NCBI GenBank assembly: GCA_905207515.1
Contig: CAJLLK010000002.1
Span: 1 to 56,592, forward strand
Source: an uncultured Christensenella sp.
GTDB lineage: Bacteria; Bacillota; Clostridia; Christensenellales; UBA1242
Length of the DNA stretch: 56,592 nucleotides
Direction of reading: 5' to 3'
Shown: positions 26,404 through 34,445 of the stretch, in pieces
Layout of the letters: each line of letters opens with the position of its first letter
Numbering within the stretch: the stretch's first letter is position 1
The notes under the pieces: generated by a model
The model's database searches: none
What the model saw: only the letters and a program-made list of their open reading frames with translations
Told to the model about the DNA's origin: nothing
Translations under genes and position numbers: made by a program

Positions 26404-27663
26404 TTACATCTCTCGCTCTTTATCCACAATTCTTCCTTGACCACTTTCGCTTACAAACCCGCCAAAACCATTGTTTAAAACTTTTCCGTCGTTAGCCTCT
26501 GAAAAACCAGTTTTGACTTCAGGTTCTTTTTTGTCAAGCTTAAACTCGTCAAGATGAAACGGCTTTAAATTTTCTTTTGGTTGCGTTTTGGAAGTGGAAG
26601 CCTCAACTTTTGGCTGTTCAACAAACACAAAAGCACCACCACCGCCGCCGCCAGATTTCTTCTCTTTATCTTTTTTGCCTCCTGCCGGCTTAGCTTTTTT
26701 TGCAGAACTTTTAACGCTTGCCTTTGCGGCTTTCTTTGGTTTCGCTTTTGCTTCTTTTTTCTCCGCTTTTTCTAGAGCTTTGTTTGAAGTTTTCTCCTGA
26801 GCTTTTTTCTTAGCAAGTTCCGTAAGGTCAGGTGGAGCTTTGTCTTTTACTCTTTTCAAAGGCGTGAGAAAACTTGTCATAACAAGTCTTGCGTCTTTGT
26901 TTTTGCAAAGTTCGTCAAAAGCGTGATTTTTAATCATAACTCTATCGAGCAAAAACTTGAGTTTTGTGTAATTTTGATTTAAATTTGGGTCTTTTTCAAG
27001 TTGTTTTTCCAGCAACTGTTTATATTCATATTTTATCTTCTGACCAAGCTCGCCAAAATTGTCCAACAACGTCAACATCTTTGTCAAATAAAGCTGTGCC
27101 AAAATTTCAGTTAACTCTCGGCTGAAAAGCATTTCTTCTTCTTGCATGTGGAGATATTTGTAAATGTCATCAGTCATTTCATAGATGTTTTCTTCAAAAT
27201 AAACTCGCCACTTCTTGTAGACTTCTTCTCTAAACTGCGCCGAATAAACAGCCACAAGTTCGTCAAGTTTTGTGGTATGCTTGACATCTTCATCGGCTCG
27301 GTGTTCGACTTCAATCAAAAACAGCTGTGCTTTGGAATAGCCTTCTGAAATTTCAAATTCAATTTTAAAATTCAAAACAAATTCATTTAGGGTGGCAGAA
27401 ACATAGGCTGTTTCTTCCACTTTTTCTTCAAACTTTTTTGGAGCAAGCAAAAGCCCGTTTATCAACTTTTCATTGGAAAGCTTATAATTTCCGTCGGCGT
27501 CAAATTCTCCAAGCAAATTGTTTCTTTGTTTCGCTTGAAAAAACATAATTTCAAGATATTGCTGCTTGATTTGTTGCGCTTCCAAACTTTCAGGCGATTG
27601 AGATGGCTGGTCGCCCGAAGTTATGCCAAAGACAAGCTCATCTTTTGCTTTCTTCTTTCTCAT
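26404..27663 (-). CDS. Unknown protein with helical core and histone H1-like Lys/Ala tail
   Basis: 419 residues from the ATG at 27663 (MRKKKAKDELVFGITSGDQP). The core (to about residue 280) is acidic and helical with no family I recognise. Residues about 285-337 form a Lys/Ala-rich tail (KALEKAEKKEAKAKPKKAAK, then KASVKSSAKKAKPAGGKK) like histone H1 or bacterial H1-like proteins, followed by six Gly and a Pro/Lys/Glu-rich C-terminus. The tail may bind nucleic acid. A TTGCAA-17-TATAAT promoter ends six bases before the ATG and there is no Shine-Dalgarno, so the mRNA is predicted leaderless. A start 13 codons upstream would lie inside the promoter. Confidence 0.75.
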   Translation of the reverse strand: MRKKKAKDELVFGITSGDQPSQSPESLEAQQIKQQYLEIMFFQAKQRNNLLGEFDADGNYKLSNEKLINGLLLAPKKFEEKVEETAYVSATLNEFVLNFKIEFEISEGYSKAQLFLIEVEHRADEDVKHTTKLDELVAVYSAQFREEVYKKWRVYFEENIYEMTDDIYKYLHMQEEEMLFSRELTEILAQLYLTKMLTLLDNFGELGQKIKYEYKQLLEKQLEKDPNLNQNYTKLKFLLDRVMIKNHAFDELCKNKDARLVMTSFLTPLKRVKDKAPPDLTELAKKKAQEKTSNKALEKAEKKEAKAKPKKAAKASVKSSAKKAKPAGGKKDKEKKSGGGGGGAFVFVEQPKVEASTSKTQPKENLKPFHLDEFKLDKKEPEVKTGFSEANDGKVLNNGFGGFVSESGQGRIVDKEREM

Positions 27664-27669
27664 AGAGAC

Positions 27670-27698
27670 ATTATACAATAGAATTTTTGGTTTTGCAA
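27670..27698 (-). promoter_or_regulatory. Promoter predicted to give leaderless mRNA for the 419-residue protein
   Basis: TTGCAA, 17-base spacer, TATAAT, six bases, ATG on the minus strand. Confidence 0.8.
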
Positions 27699-27732
27699 CC
27701 ATTTTATTCCATAATTTTTGTCCAAAACCGCC

Positions 27733-28041
27733 TTATTTCTTCAAAAAAGAGACACAAATTGGCTTTTCTTTAAGGTCATTCACAGTTATGCCGTTTGCGC
27801 AACACGTGCCGTTGTCGTTGAAAAGACACGGTGCATTGCAACCTATGTCAATCGTCGCACTGTCTCGCTGCGGTGCATATTTTGGCGGCTCATCTGAAAA
27901 CAACCATTTTGTTTTGTCAACTGGTTGCTTGCCATGTTCGTATTTGTTGCACTCGGCGTTCTTCTTGACCAAAATTTCTTTTGCCGTGCATGTGTAATCT
28001 TTGTTGTATAAACAACCCGTTTTTCTACATCGAATATCCAT
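27733..28041 (-). CDS. Cys-rich protein with two DUF1540-like modules
   Basis: 102 residues with two similar Cys-rich modules: IRCRKTGCLYNKDYTCTAKE-ILV near the N-terminus and IGCNAPCLFNDNGTCCANGI-TVN near the C-terminus, each followed by a last Cys. The pattern resembles DUF1540, short Cys-rich domains common in Clostridia and possibly metal-binding. Function unknown. AGAGGAGCAAT precedes the ATG. It is divergent from rplI with overlapping promoter regions. Confidence 0.75.
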   Translation of the reverse strand: MDIRCRKTGCLYNKDYTCTAKEILVKKNAECNKYEHGKQPVDKTKWLFSDEPPKYAPQRDSATIDIGCNAPCLFNDNGTCCANGITVNDLKEKPICVSFLKK

Positions 28042-28072
28042 ATTGCTCCTCTGACATTATTTTGTCCTTTTA

Positions 28073-28102
28073 TTGACAAAACAAACATAAATGTTGTAAA
28101 CT
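28073..28102 (+). promoter_or_regulatory. Probable promoter of rplI
   Basis: TTGACA, 18-base spacer ending in TTG, TAAACT, about 20 bases before the rplI ATG. Confidence 0.55.
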
Positions 28103-28123
28103 TAAAATATAAGCGAGGTAAAA

Positions 28124-28567
28124 ATGAAAGTAGTTTTGTTGAAAGATGTGAAAGGAACAGGCAAAAAAGGTGAAGTCAAAGAAGTGGCTGATGGTTTTGC
28201 AAAAAACTTTTTGCTTAAAAACAATTTTGCAAAAGTGGCAAACAACAGCGCGCTCAACGAAAACAAAATTCAAAAAGATGCTGAAAAATTTCACAAGGCT
28301 CAAGAAATTTCAGCTGCAAAAGAGCTGGCAAAAAAGATAAATGGTCAAACAATCAAACTTTCGATAAAATGTGGAAGCAACGGAAAAACTTTTGGCTCTG
28401 TGACGAGCAAAGAAATTTCTGAAGAGCTCCTGAAGAAAAACATCGACATCGACAAAAAGAAAATTGATTTGAAAGAGCCAATCAAAGCGGTCGGCACATA
28501 TGAAGTTGTCGCTCGAATTTATCCAGAAATTTCCGCCAAATTTTTTGTGGAAATAAATTCAATTTAA
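28124..28567 (+). CDS. rplI: 50S ribosomal protein L9
   Basis: 147 residues, full length. The N-terminal MKVVLLKDVKGTGKKGEVKE and VADGFAKNFLLKNNFA are the L9 signature, followed by the long connecting helix and the C-terminal domain (KTFGSVTSKEISEELLKKNI). L9 binds domain V of 23S rRNA near the L1 stalk and helps frame maintenance. It stands alone here rather than with rpsF-ssb-rpsR or dnaB. GCGAGG lies before the ATG. Confidence 0.97.
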   Translation: MKVVLLKDVKGTGKKGEVKEVADGFAKNFLLKNNFAKVANNSALNENKIQKDAEKFHKAQEISAAKELAKKINGQTIKLSIKCGSNGKTFGSVTSKEISEELLKKNIDIDKKKIDLKEPIKAVGTYEVVARIYPEISAKFFVEINSI

Positions 28568-28666
28568 TTGTCAAAAATTAAATAAAAAATAATTTAAAAT
28601 TGAAAAAATGTAAAAAAATTGTTTAAAAATTCAAAAAAAATTGAAAAAATCATGCAAAAATTAAAA
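28568..28666. other. Very AT-rich spacer after rplI
   Basis: About 99 bases made almost only of A and T, with recurring TTGAAAAAAT and TTAAAAA-type words. I see no gene in it. It may be an untranslated 3' region or a bend-prone, HU-binding stretch. Confidence 0.4.
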
Positions 28667-28691
28667 AAATCCGCTTCAAAAATGCGGATTT
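28667..28691. terminator. Bidirectional terminator between rplI and the 63-residue gene
   Basis: Stem AAATCCGC/GCGGATTT with a nine-base loop and A/T flanks, overlapping the stop codon of the 63-residue gene. Confidence 0.75.
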
Positions 28692-28867
28692 ATTTTATTT
28701 TTCTTTTTCAAAAAATTATATTTATTGTTTAAAAGTGTGGTCAAAGAACACGAGACTTGATTTACCAAATTTCTCAAATCTTCAATCTCTTCAACCGAAA
28801 GTCCTTTGGCAAGTTCCATGGCAATTGTGGTGGCAAGCAAAACCAATTCTTCATCTTTGCAACTCAT
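28676..28867 (-). CDS. Small hypothetical protein, 63 residues
   Basis: The sequence starts MSCKDEELVLLATTIAMELA, then KGLSVEEIEDLRNLVNQVSC, and ends with a basic tail. Two amphipathic helices are likely. Similar small proteins with a KGLS-type turn are known from Clostridia (possibly the DUF6774 group; I am not certain). A TTAAAT-17-TATAAT promoter lies only ten bases before the ATG with no clear Shine-Dalgarno, so the leader would be about four bases. It is 35 bases from the end of rsmA. Confidence 0.6.
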   Translation of the reverse strand: MSCKDEELVLLATTIAMELAKGLSVEEIEDLRNLVNQVSCSLTTLLNNKYNFLKKKNKINPHF

Positions 28868-28902
28868 ATATTTTTATATTATATCAAAGCCAAAAATGTG
28901 AT

Positions 28903-29679
28903 TTAAGAAAGCTTTTTAAAAAGCTCAACAAATTCGTCCAGCGAAAGTGTTTCGGCTCGTTTTTTCAAAGTCTCTTCAGTCAAACATTCTTTCAGCTTTT
29001 CTTTGCTGAAAATTTTTGAAAGGTTGTTTAAAAGGGTTTTGCGTCTCATTGAAAAACAAGTTTTGACAAAAGCAGAAAATTTTGCAGCATCAATGTCGGC
29101 ATATTTCGGCTGAATTTTCACATTTAAAAGCGCCGAGTCCACATTTGGAACTGGATAAAACATCTGCCTGTTTATCATTCTTGTTATCTTCGGCGTGCCA
29201 TAAAAATTTGTCATGACCGTCAAGATGCCATAATCTTTTCCACCAACTTGTGCACAAATGCGCTCGGCGACTTCTTTTTGAACCATAATTGTCAAACTTT
29301 GGAGCTTTGTGCTTTCTTCCAAAAACTTGAAAATGATTGGAGTGGTGATGTAATATGGCAAATTTGCCACAACCTTGATTTTTTTTGAAAATTTGCTTTC
29401 GACTTTTTTCATGTCAGCTTTAAGAAAATCGTCAAACACAAATTCAACATTTTTTAAATTCAACGCAAGCAAACTTTCTTGCAAATCTTTGTCAATTTCA
29501 AACGAAACAACTTTTTTGCACCTTTGGCTCAACACTTGCGTCAAACTTCCAGCACCCGCACCCACTTCCAGCACTTCGTCATTTTCAGAAATCTCTGCGT
29601 CACTTGCAATGGCGTTCAACAAATTTTTGTCGCTGATAAAATTTTGCCCAAACTTTTTCTTAAAAACAAAATCACTCAT
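28903..29679 (-). CDS. rsmA: 16S rRNA (adenine1518-N6/adenine1519-N6)-dimethyltransferase
   Basis: 258 residues, also called KsgA. KKFGQNFISDKNLLNAI (9-25), the SAM motif LEVGAGAGSLTQVL and the catalytic NLPYY (106-110) are intact. It dimethylates two adenines near the 3' end of 16S rRNA during 30S assembly. Its ATG overlaps the tatD stop by four bases, so it is translationally coupled to tatD, a pairing also seen near ksgA in Bacillus. Confidence 0.97.
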   Translation of the reverse strand: MSDFVFKKKFGQNFISDKNLLNAIASDAEISENDEVLEVGAGAGSLTQVLSQRCKKVVSFEIDKDLQESLLALNLKNVEFVFDDFLKADMKKVESKFSKKIKVVANLPYYITTPIIFKFLEESTKLQSLTIMVQKEVAERICAQVGGKDYGILTVMTNFYGTPKITRMINRQMFYPVPNVDSALLNVKIQPKYADIDAAKFSAFVKTCFSMRRKTLLNNLSKIFSKEKLKECLTEETLKKRAETLSLDEFVELFKKLS

Positions 29680-30437
29680 ATTTTGAAAATCCTTTTTGCG
29701 TTTTCGGTGGTTTGAAAAGCGACTTCTTCCAAAGACAGCCCTTTTATGCTGGCAATCTTGTCAGCAACATAAATTATGTTTTTTGGCTCGTTGCGCTTGC
29801 CGCGAAATGGTTCTGGAGACATGTAAGGGCAATCAGTTTCAAGCAAAATTCTCTCAAGCGGCAAGTTTTTTATCACTTCCACAACATTTTTGGCATTTTT
29901 AAAAGTTGCTACGCCGCCAAACGAAAAACTAAAACCCAAATCCATCAAAATTTTGGCACTTTCAAAACTGCCCGCATAACAATGCATCAAACTTTCTTGT
30001 GTATGTCGATTTGATTTCAAAATGTCAATTGTGTCACCCATGGCGTCACGGCTGTGAACCACAATTGGTTTTTGTAAATTTTTGGCAAGTTTTATTTGCT
30101 CCACAAAAACTTGTTTTTGCAAACTTTTGTTGTCATCTATGAAATGATAATCCAAACCAATTTCTCCAATTGCCACAACTTTTTCGTTTTTTGCAAGTTT
30201 TTCGAGATTTTTTAGCGTTTTTTCATCCAATTCATCGACATTTTCTGGATGAAGCCCAACATTCGCAAAAATATTTGAGTGAGTTTTTGCAAGTTCCAAA
30301 GCGCTTTGGCTTGACGGCAAGTTAAAAGCAGAGCAAACAATTTTTTCAACATAATGTTCTTTTGCTCTTGTCAAAACAGCTTTCAAATCGTCAAATTTTT
30401 CATCGGTCAAATGTGCATGTGCATCTATAAGTTCCAT
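29676..30437 (-). CDS. tatD: TatD family metal-dependent hydrolase (DNase)
   Basis: 253 residues. DAHAHL at 5-10 supplies the first two metal His; GEIGLDYHF (Glu), VVHSRDA, MHCYAG and LLETDCPYMSPEPFRGK are the remaining TatD motifs. The family is a TIM-barrel hydrolase with 3'-5' exonuclease activity on DNA or RNA. No Shine-Dalgarno is present; the TAAAAT -10 ends six bases before the ATG, predicting a leaderless tatD-rsmA mRNA. Confidence 0.96.
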   Translation of the reverse strand: MELIDAHAHLTDEKFDDLKAVLTRAKEHYVEKIVCSAFNLPSSQSALELAKTHSNIFANVGLHPENVDELDEKTLKNLEKLAKNEKVVAIGEIGLDYHFIDDNKSLQKQVFVEQIKLAKNLQKPIVVHSRDAMGDTIDILKSNRHTQESLMHCYAGSFESAKILMDLGFSFSFGGVATFKNAKNVVEVIKNLPLERILLETDCPYMSPEPFRGKRNEPKNIIYVADKIASIKGLSLEEVAFQTTENAKRIFKI

Positions 30438-30443
30438 GCAAAA

Positions 30444-30472
30444 ATTTTAGCAAACTGAAAAATTATTGTCAA
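30444..30472 (-). promoter_or_regulatory. Consensus promoter predicted to give leaderless tatD mRNA
   Basis: TTGACA, 17-base spacer ending in TGC, TAAAAT, six bases, ATG on the minus strand. The -35 is consensus and the -10 extended. Confidence 0.85.
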
Positions 30473-30530
30473 GGAAAATTGAATTACACTTTTTTCTTCG
30501 AATTTACGTCTTTTTTCGAGTTTTTTCACA

Positions 30531-30536
30531 TAAAAT
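30531..30536 (+). promoter_or_regulatory. Possible -10 box of spmA close to its ATG
   Basis: TAAAAT five bases before the spmA ATG at 30542, with no Shine-Dalgarno. The -35 is poor, so this is a weak leaderless candidate. Confidence 0.35.
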
Positions 30537-30541
30537 CTTAT

Positions 30542-31117
30542 ATGAATTTGTTTTGGCTGTTGATGATGCTGTCCAGCATTTTGGTTCTGCTCATAACAAA
30601 TCCCAGCGCGGTTTTGTCTGAAATGCTGGGAGCTTCTGCCAACGCTCTTGAACTCTGCATCGAACTTTGTGCTGTTTACGCGGTTTGGCTTGGCATTATG
30701 GAACTTGTGGACGCCAGCGGTTTGAGTGAAAAATTGGCAAAACTTTTAAGACCATTGATAAAAAAAATCTTCAAAGTTGACAATGCCGAAACGCAAAAAA
30801 TCATTGCACTCAATGTTTCAGCAAACATGCTCGGGCTGGGAAATGCTTCCACTCCAATGGGCATCAAAGCGATGCAAAAATTGGATGACGGCAGCGGAAA
30901 AGCAAATTTTGCCATGATAATGTTGGTCGTTTTAAATGCCACTTCCATTCAACTCTTGCCGACAACTGTCATTGGGCTTCGTGCCAGCGCCGGCTCTGAA
31001 AATCCGTCTGACATCATCATTCCAACACTTATTGCCACATTCTGCACAACGGTTTTAGGCATTTTTCTTGTGCATTTCATCGACAAAATCTTAAGAAAAA
31101 GGCGAGCGAAAAAATGA
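30542..31117 (+). CDS. spmA: Spore maturation protein A (nucleoside-recognition/Gate domain)
   Basis: 191 residues from the ATG at 30542 (MNLFWLLMMLSSILVLLITN). A longer frame from TTG at 30479 adds 21 Phe-rich residues that do not match the family. Typical SpmA parts: VYAVWLGIMELVDASGLSEK, then NVSANMLGLGNASTPMGIKA and QLLPTTVIGLRASAGSENPS. SpmA and SpmB are paired membrane proteins needed for core dehydration of spores in Bacillus, but homologues also occur in non-sporulating bacteria. It overlaps spmB by four bases. Confidence 0.93.
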   Translation: MNLFWLLMMLSSILVLLITNPSAVLSEMLGASANALELCIELCAVYAVWLGIMELVDASGLSEKLAKLLRPLIKKIFKVDNAETQKIIALNVSANMLGLGNASTPMGIKAMQKLDDGSGKANFAMIMLVVLNATSIQLLPTTVIGLRASAGSENPSDIIIPTLIATFCTTVLGIFLVHFIDKILRKRRAKK

Positions 31118-31620
31118 GCGTCTATATTTTGCCAATCATTTTTATTTTGGTTTTTGTTTACAGCATTTACAAGCGCATAAACACATATGACTGTTTTGTC
31201 AAAGGTGCAAAGGGCGCCATAAAACTTGTTGTGGACATTTTTCCTTTCATCGCGTCAATTTTGATTGCGGTGGCACTTTTGCGTGTCAGCGGCATAACCG
31301 ATTTTTTGGCTCAACTTCTGTCACCAATCTTCAACTTTTTGGGCATTCCAACCGAACTTTGCGAACTTGTTCTGCTTCGTCCTTTTACCGGAAGTGGAAG
31401 TTTTGGGCTTTTGGAAAACATTTTCACAACCTATGGCGCTGACAGCTACATTGCAAGGTGTGCGTGCGTCATCATGGGCTGCAGTGAAACAATTTTTTAT
31501 GTCGCAACAGTTTACATCTCTCAAACCAAAGTGAAAAGGCTATTCTATGCCATTCCTGTTGCACTTGTTTGTTCTTTGGTTGGAACAGTTCTCGCCTGTC
31601 TGCTCTGCAAAGTGATGTAA
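31114..31620 (+). CDS. spmB: Spore maturation protein B
   Basis: 168 residues with the Gate-domain pattern: CFVKGAKGAIKLVVDIFPFI, a GITDFLAQLLSPIFNFLGIP turn, RPFTGSGSFGLLENIF and GCSETIFYVATVY. It partners SpmA, to which it is coupled by an ATGA overlap. Several membrane helices. Ends in a strong bidirectional terminator. Confidence 0.93.
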   Translation: MSVYILPIIFILVFVYSIYKRINTYDCFVKGAKGAIKLVVDIFPFIASILIAVALLRVSGITDFLAQLLSPIFNFLGIPTELCELVLLRPFTGSGSFGLLENIFTTYGADSYIARCACVIMGCSETIFYVATVYISQTKVKRLFYAIPVALVCSLVGTVLACLLCKVM

Positions 31621-31622
31621 AC

Positions 31623-31660
31623 AAAAAAACTCTGTCAAATCAAACAGAGTTTTTAATTTT
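31623..31660. terminator. Bidirectional terminator after spmB
   Basis: Stem AAAACTCTGT/ACAGAGTTTT with an eight-base loop, A run on the left and T-rich sequence on the right. Confidence 0.9.
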
Positions 31661-31915
31661 TTAAAATTCATAATTGTCTATCAACTTTTCTCTCAGCTTT
31701 TTGTATTCTTCTTCAGAAATTATGTCAGCATCTTTCATTTCTTTAAGTTCTGACAAAATCTGCTGCAAAGATGGCTTTCCAATGTCTTTAGCTTTTTTGT
31801 TTGATTTGCCATCGCCTTCTGCAGCATTTATCAAAACTTTTTTGTTAAAACGCGAAGCATCTTGTGTTATGTTAAAAAGAATAATCATCGATGCAATGAT
31901 ATCCAAAGCCGACAC
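31661..31915 (-). CDS. SHOCT-domain small protein
   Basis: 84 residues from GTG at 31915, or 75 from the ATG at 31888. The C-terminus (LQQILSELKEMKDADIISEE and EYKKLREKLID) is a SHOCT-type short helical domain, often found at the C-terminus of membrane or oligomerising proteins. The N-terminal part has a short hydrophobic stretch (IIASMIILFNI) that may touch the membrane. A TATCAT seven bases before the inner ATG could be a -10. Function unknown. Confidence 0.65.
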   Translation of the reverse strand: MSALDIIASMIILFNITQDASRFNKKVLINAAEGDGKSNKKAKDIGKPSLQQILSELKEMKDADIISEEEYKKLREKLIDNYEF

Positions 31916-31948
31916 ACTTCAAACTAAAAACAATAGCAATTTAAAGCA

Positions 31949-32671
31949 TTACAATTTTTTGCCAAAATTTTTTGTTTGGAGTGCTTCAAGATAATTTCCA
32001 TCGCGGTCGTTTGTGACAAGGTTTGGAAAAACTTTGACGCCGTCTTTTCCACCCTTGACCGCTTTTATGACCACAAGCTTGACTTCGCCTTTGCCGTTTT
32101 CTGTGAAAAACATCTCTTTGATTTTCAAGTTGTGAGCCTGGCAAGTTGAAATCAGCTCGCATGAGCGCTCGGCAGAAAAGCAACAATAAAAACTTCCACC
32201 AAACTTCAGCATTTTGTTTGCCGTTTTCACAAGCTCGAAAAGAGTTAAGTTTATTTCTTCTTTCGCTAGCTTTTTCACTTCGTTTTGAACAAATTTTGTT
32301 GGCTTGAAATAAGGCGGATTTGAAAAGACAACATCCACACTCTCGCAAGAAAAAAACTTTTCAAAATTTTTGACATCTTCGCAAATCAATTCAATTTTTT
32401 CGTTTAAATCATTAAAATTTAAGTTTTTTTTGCAAATTTCTTGCATTTTTTGTTGAATTTCAAATGCAAAAATTTTTTTGATTTTGTTTTTCGCTTGAAC
32501 AAGAAGGGAAACGCCCCCACAGCCGGCGCCGATTTCCACCGCCACATCACTTGGTTTGGTCTTGACAAAATTTGCCAAAATCACACTGTCAGAAGTGAAA
32601 GTGTAGAGCTCTTTGTTTTGAAAAATTTTCAAGCCATTGCAGCCCAAATCTTCAAGTCTGTCGTCTTGCAT
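31949..32671 (-). CDS. trmN6: TrmN6-like methyltransferase (tRNA1Val adenine-37 N6)
   Basis: 240 residues. SAM motif VEIGAGCGGVSLLV (45-58) and the amino-methyltransferase motif NPPYF (118-122) are typical of the YfiC/YabB group, which methylates adenine-37 of a tRNA-Val in E. coli. Specificity here is inferred. Its ATG overlaps the ricT stop (TAATG). The holB-ricT-trmN6 order matches the Bacillus holB-yaaT-yabA-yabB cluster, lacking yabA. Confidence 0.9.
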   Translation of the reverse strand: MQDDRLEDLGCNGLKIFQNKELYTFTSDSVILANFVKTKPSDVAVEIGAGCGGVSLLVQAKNKIKKIFAFEIQQKMQEICKKNLNFNDLNEKIELICEDVKNFEKFFSCESVDVVFSNPPYFKPTKFVQNEVKKLAKEEINLTLFELVKTANKMLKFGGSFYCCFSAERSCELISTCQAHNLKIKEMFFTENGKGEVKLVVIKAVKGGKDGVKVFPNLVTNDRDGNYLEALQTKNFGKKL

Positions 32672-33492
32672 TATTTCTCTTCCTTTTTGAAAGTGATTTC
32701 GTCAAGTGGATAAATCTTGACTTCGGTGTCATCGCCATTTGCAAATTTGACTTCCACATTTCTCTCCAAAAGATGATTGAAAACAACTGTTCCTTTTCCG
32801 TCTTTTGTCGAAACAATTGCCCCGACCTTTGGCATGATTTTGAGCGCTTCTTGATAAACAGGGTTTTCATAGGCGATGCAACACATGAGTTTTCCACACA
32901 AGCCGCTGATGCTGGTTGGATTTAAAGAAAGATTTTGTGTTTTTGCCATTTTCATAGAAACATGGTCAAATTGCCCCATGTTTTGCACACAACAACAAAT
33001 TTTTCCGCAAGGACCAAAGCCACCCAACATTCTCACTTCGTCACGGCTGCCAATCTGGCGAAGTTCTACTCTTTTTTTGAGTGTTTCTGCCAACGTTTTG
33101 ACAAGCTCACGAAAATCCACTCTGTTTTCAGACGTGAAATTTATGATATATCTGCTGTTGTCATAGCTTGCCTCAACTTTGACAATTTTCATGTCAAGAT
33201 TGAAACTTTTGACGATTTCTTTGACTTTTGAATAAAGTTTTTCTGCCTGTTTGTCATATTCTTCAGCCTTTTCGACCACACTTTTTGAAGCGATTTGCAC
33301 AACGTTTTTCAGCGGCGAAACAAGTTTGCTCGCGTCGATAACTTCATTTTCTTTGATAATCACGCCCAAATCAAGCCCTTTTTCAGTTTCCACCAAAACA
33401 TAATCACCGCACTTAAGTTTCAATCCATTTGGCGAAAAAGAATATATATGATTGCCGTTTTTAAATTTGACACCAACAACTTCTACTTGCAT
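32671..33492 (-). CDS. ricT: PSP1-domain protein RicT (YaaT)
   Basis: 273 residues. The PSP1 core (YVLVETEKGLDLGVI, near 31-45) is followed by the conserved Cys cluster GFGPCGKICCCVQ and SGLCGKLMCCIAYENP (Cys 162, 166-168, 199, 204, 205). In Bacillus RicT joins RicA and RicF in an Fe-S complex that promotes RNA processing by RNase Y and is needed for sporulation and competence. It overlaps holB by ten bases. Confidence 0.94.
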   Translation of the reverse strand: MQVEVVGVKFKNGNHIYSFSPNGLKLKCGDYVLVETEKGLDLGVIIKENEVIDASKLVSPLKNVVQIASKSVVEKAEEYDKQAEKLYSKVKEIVKSFNLDMKIVKVEASYDNSRYIINFTSENRVDFRELVKTLAETLKKRVELRQIGSRDEVRMLGGFGPCGKICCCVQNMGQFDHVSMKMAKTQNLSLNPTSISGLCGKLMCCIAYENPVYQEALKIMPKVGAIVSTKDGKGTVVFNHLLERNVEVKFANGDDTEVKIYPLDEITFKKEEK

Positions 33493-34439
33493 AAATATTT
33501 AACCTCCAGCATTTTTAACAAAAAATTGTCAATTGCAACCGTTAAATTTGCGTTAAATTCAATTTTTTCACGCAAATTTGAAATCAATTTTGAAATTTCG
33601 CACAGTGACTCTACTGAAAATTCAGGTTCCACATCTTTGAAATCGTTCACATAAGTTTTCAAAAGACACAAATTTTCGCTTTCACACTTAATCTTCAAGA
33701 TGTCTTCAATGCAAATTGACATGATTTCCAAAATCAAATCCAAATCGTTTTGAAAATCTAAAAATTTTTTTGAAAACAAAAGCACTTGCTTGCTGTTTTT
33801 CATTTCAGTAAACAAACTGACTGCAAAATTTGTGATTGTTTTGAGATTTTCGTTTCGAGCAAGTTCCAGCGTTTTGCCAGCATAACCGTTTCCAAGCACA
33901 ATCGCCAAGTCGTCTTGCGTCAGTTTAGAAAGCCCTTCTTTTGAAATTGGGCCGATTTTGATTTTGTCACACCTGCTTTTTATCGTAGGCAAAACTTTGT
34001 CCTCGTTGGCGGCACTTAAAAGAAAGTAAACATTTGCAGGCGGCTCTTCCAACACTTTCAAAAGTTTGTTTTGCGCTTCTTCAGTTGAGATGTCGATGTT
34101 TTTTATGATAAAAATTTTGTATGGCAAATTTACCGCTTTCACATAACTTTCTGAAACAATCTCGTTGGAATCTAAAACCAACAATTTTTCGTTGTTTTTT
34201 GGATAAATTTTGACATCCAAATCAACACCTTTTTCTATCTTTGTAAATTCTGCGCTCTTTTCATTGAACAGTTCAAAAATTTGATATTCTAACATAAGCG
34301 CTGTCAAAACCAATGTTTTGGCACTCGTCAACTTGTCTTCACAGAAAAACAAAACCGCATTAGGAAATTTGTTATCTCGTTTTTTTTGCAGAATATTGTG
34401 AAAAAAATCTTGATTTTTTATTATTTCAGTCAAATCCAT
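33483..34439 (-). CDS. holB: DNA polymerase III delta' subunit
   Basis: 318 residues. It resembles a clamp-loader subunit with a degenerate Walker A (NAVLFFCEDKLTSAKT), and has IFIIKNIDISTEEAQNKLLK, VLEEPPANVYFLL and KSRCDKIKIG, the delta' counterpart of the DnaX motifs. Position directly before ricT supports holB. No Shine-Dalgarno: the TAAAAT -10 ends six bases before the ATG (MDLTEIIKNQDFF), predicting a leaderless holB-ricT-trmN6 mRNA. Confidence 0.92.
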   Translation of the reverse strand: MDLTEIIKNQDFFHNILQKKRDNKFPNAVLFFCEDKLTSAKTLVLTALMLEYQIFELFNEKSAEFTKIEKGVDLDVKIYPKNNEKLLVLDSNEIVSESYVKAVNLPYKIFIIKNIDISTEEAQNKLLKVLEEPPANVYFLLSAANEDKVLPTIKSRCDKIKIGPISKEGLSKLTQDDLAIVLGNGYAGKTLELARNENLKTITNFAVSLFTEMKNSKQVLLFSKKFLDFQNDLDLILEIMSICIEDILKIKCESENLCLLKTYVNDFKDVEPEFSVESLCEISKLISNLREKIEFNANLTVAIDNFLLKMLEVKYLCK

Positions 34440-34445
34440 AAAACA

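Noticed and set aside
30479..30541. Longer SpmA start at TTG 30479
   Set aside because: The extra 21 residues are Phe-rich and unlike SpmA; the ATG at 30542 matches the family N-terminus.
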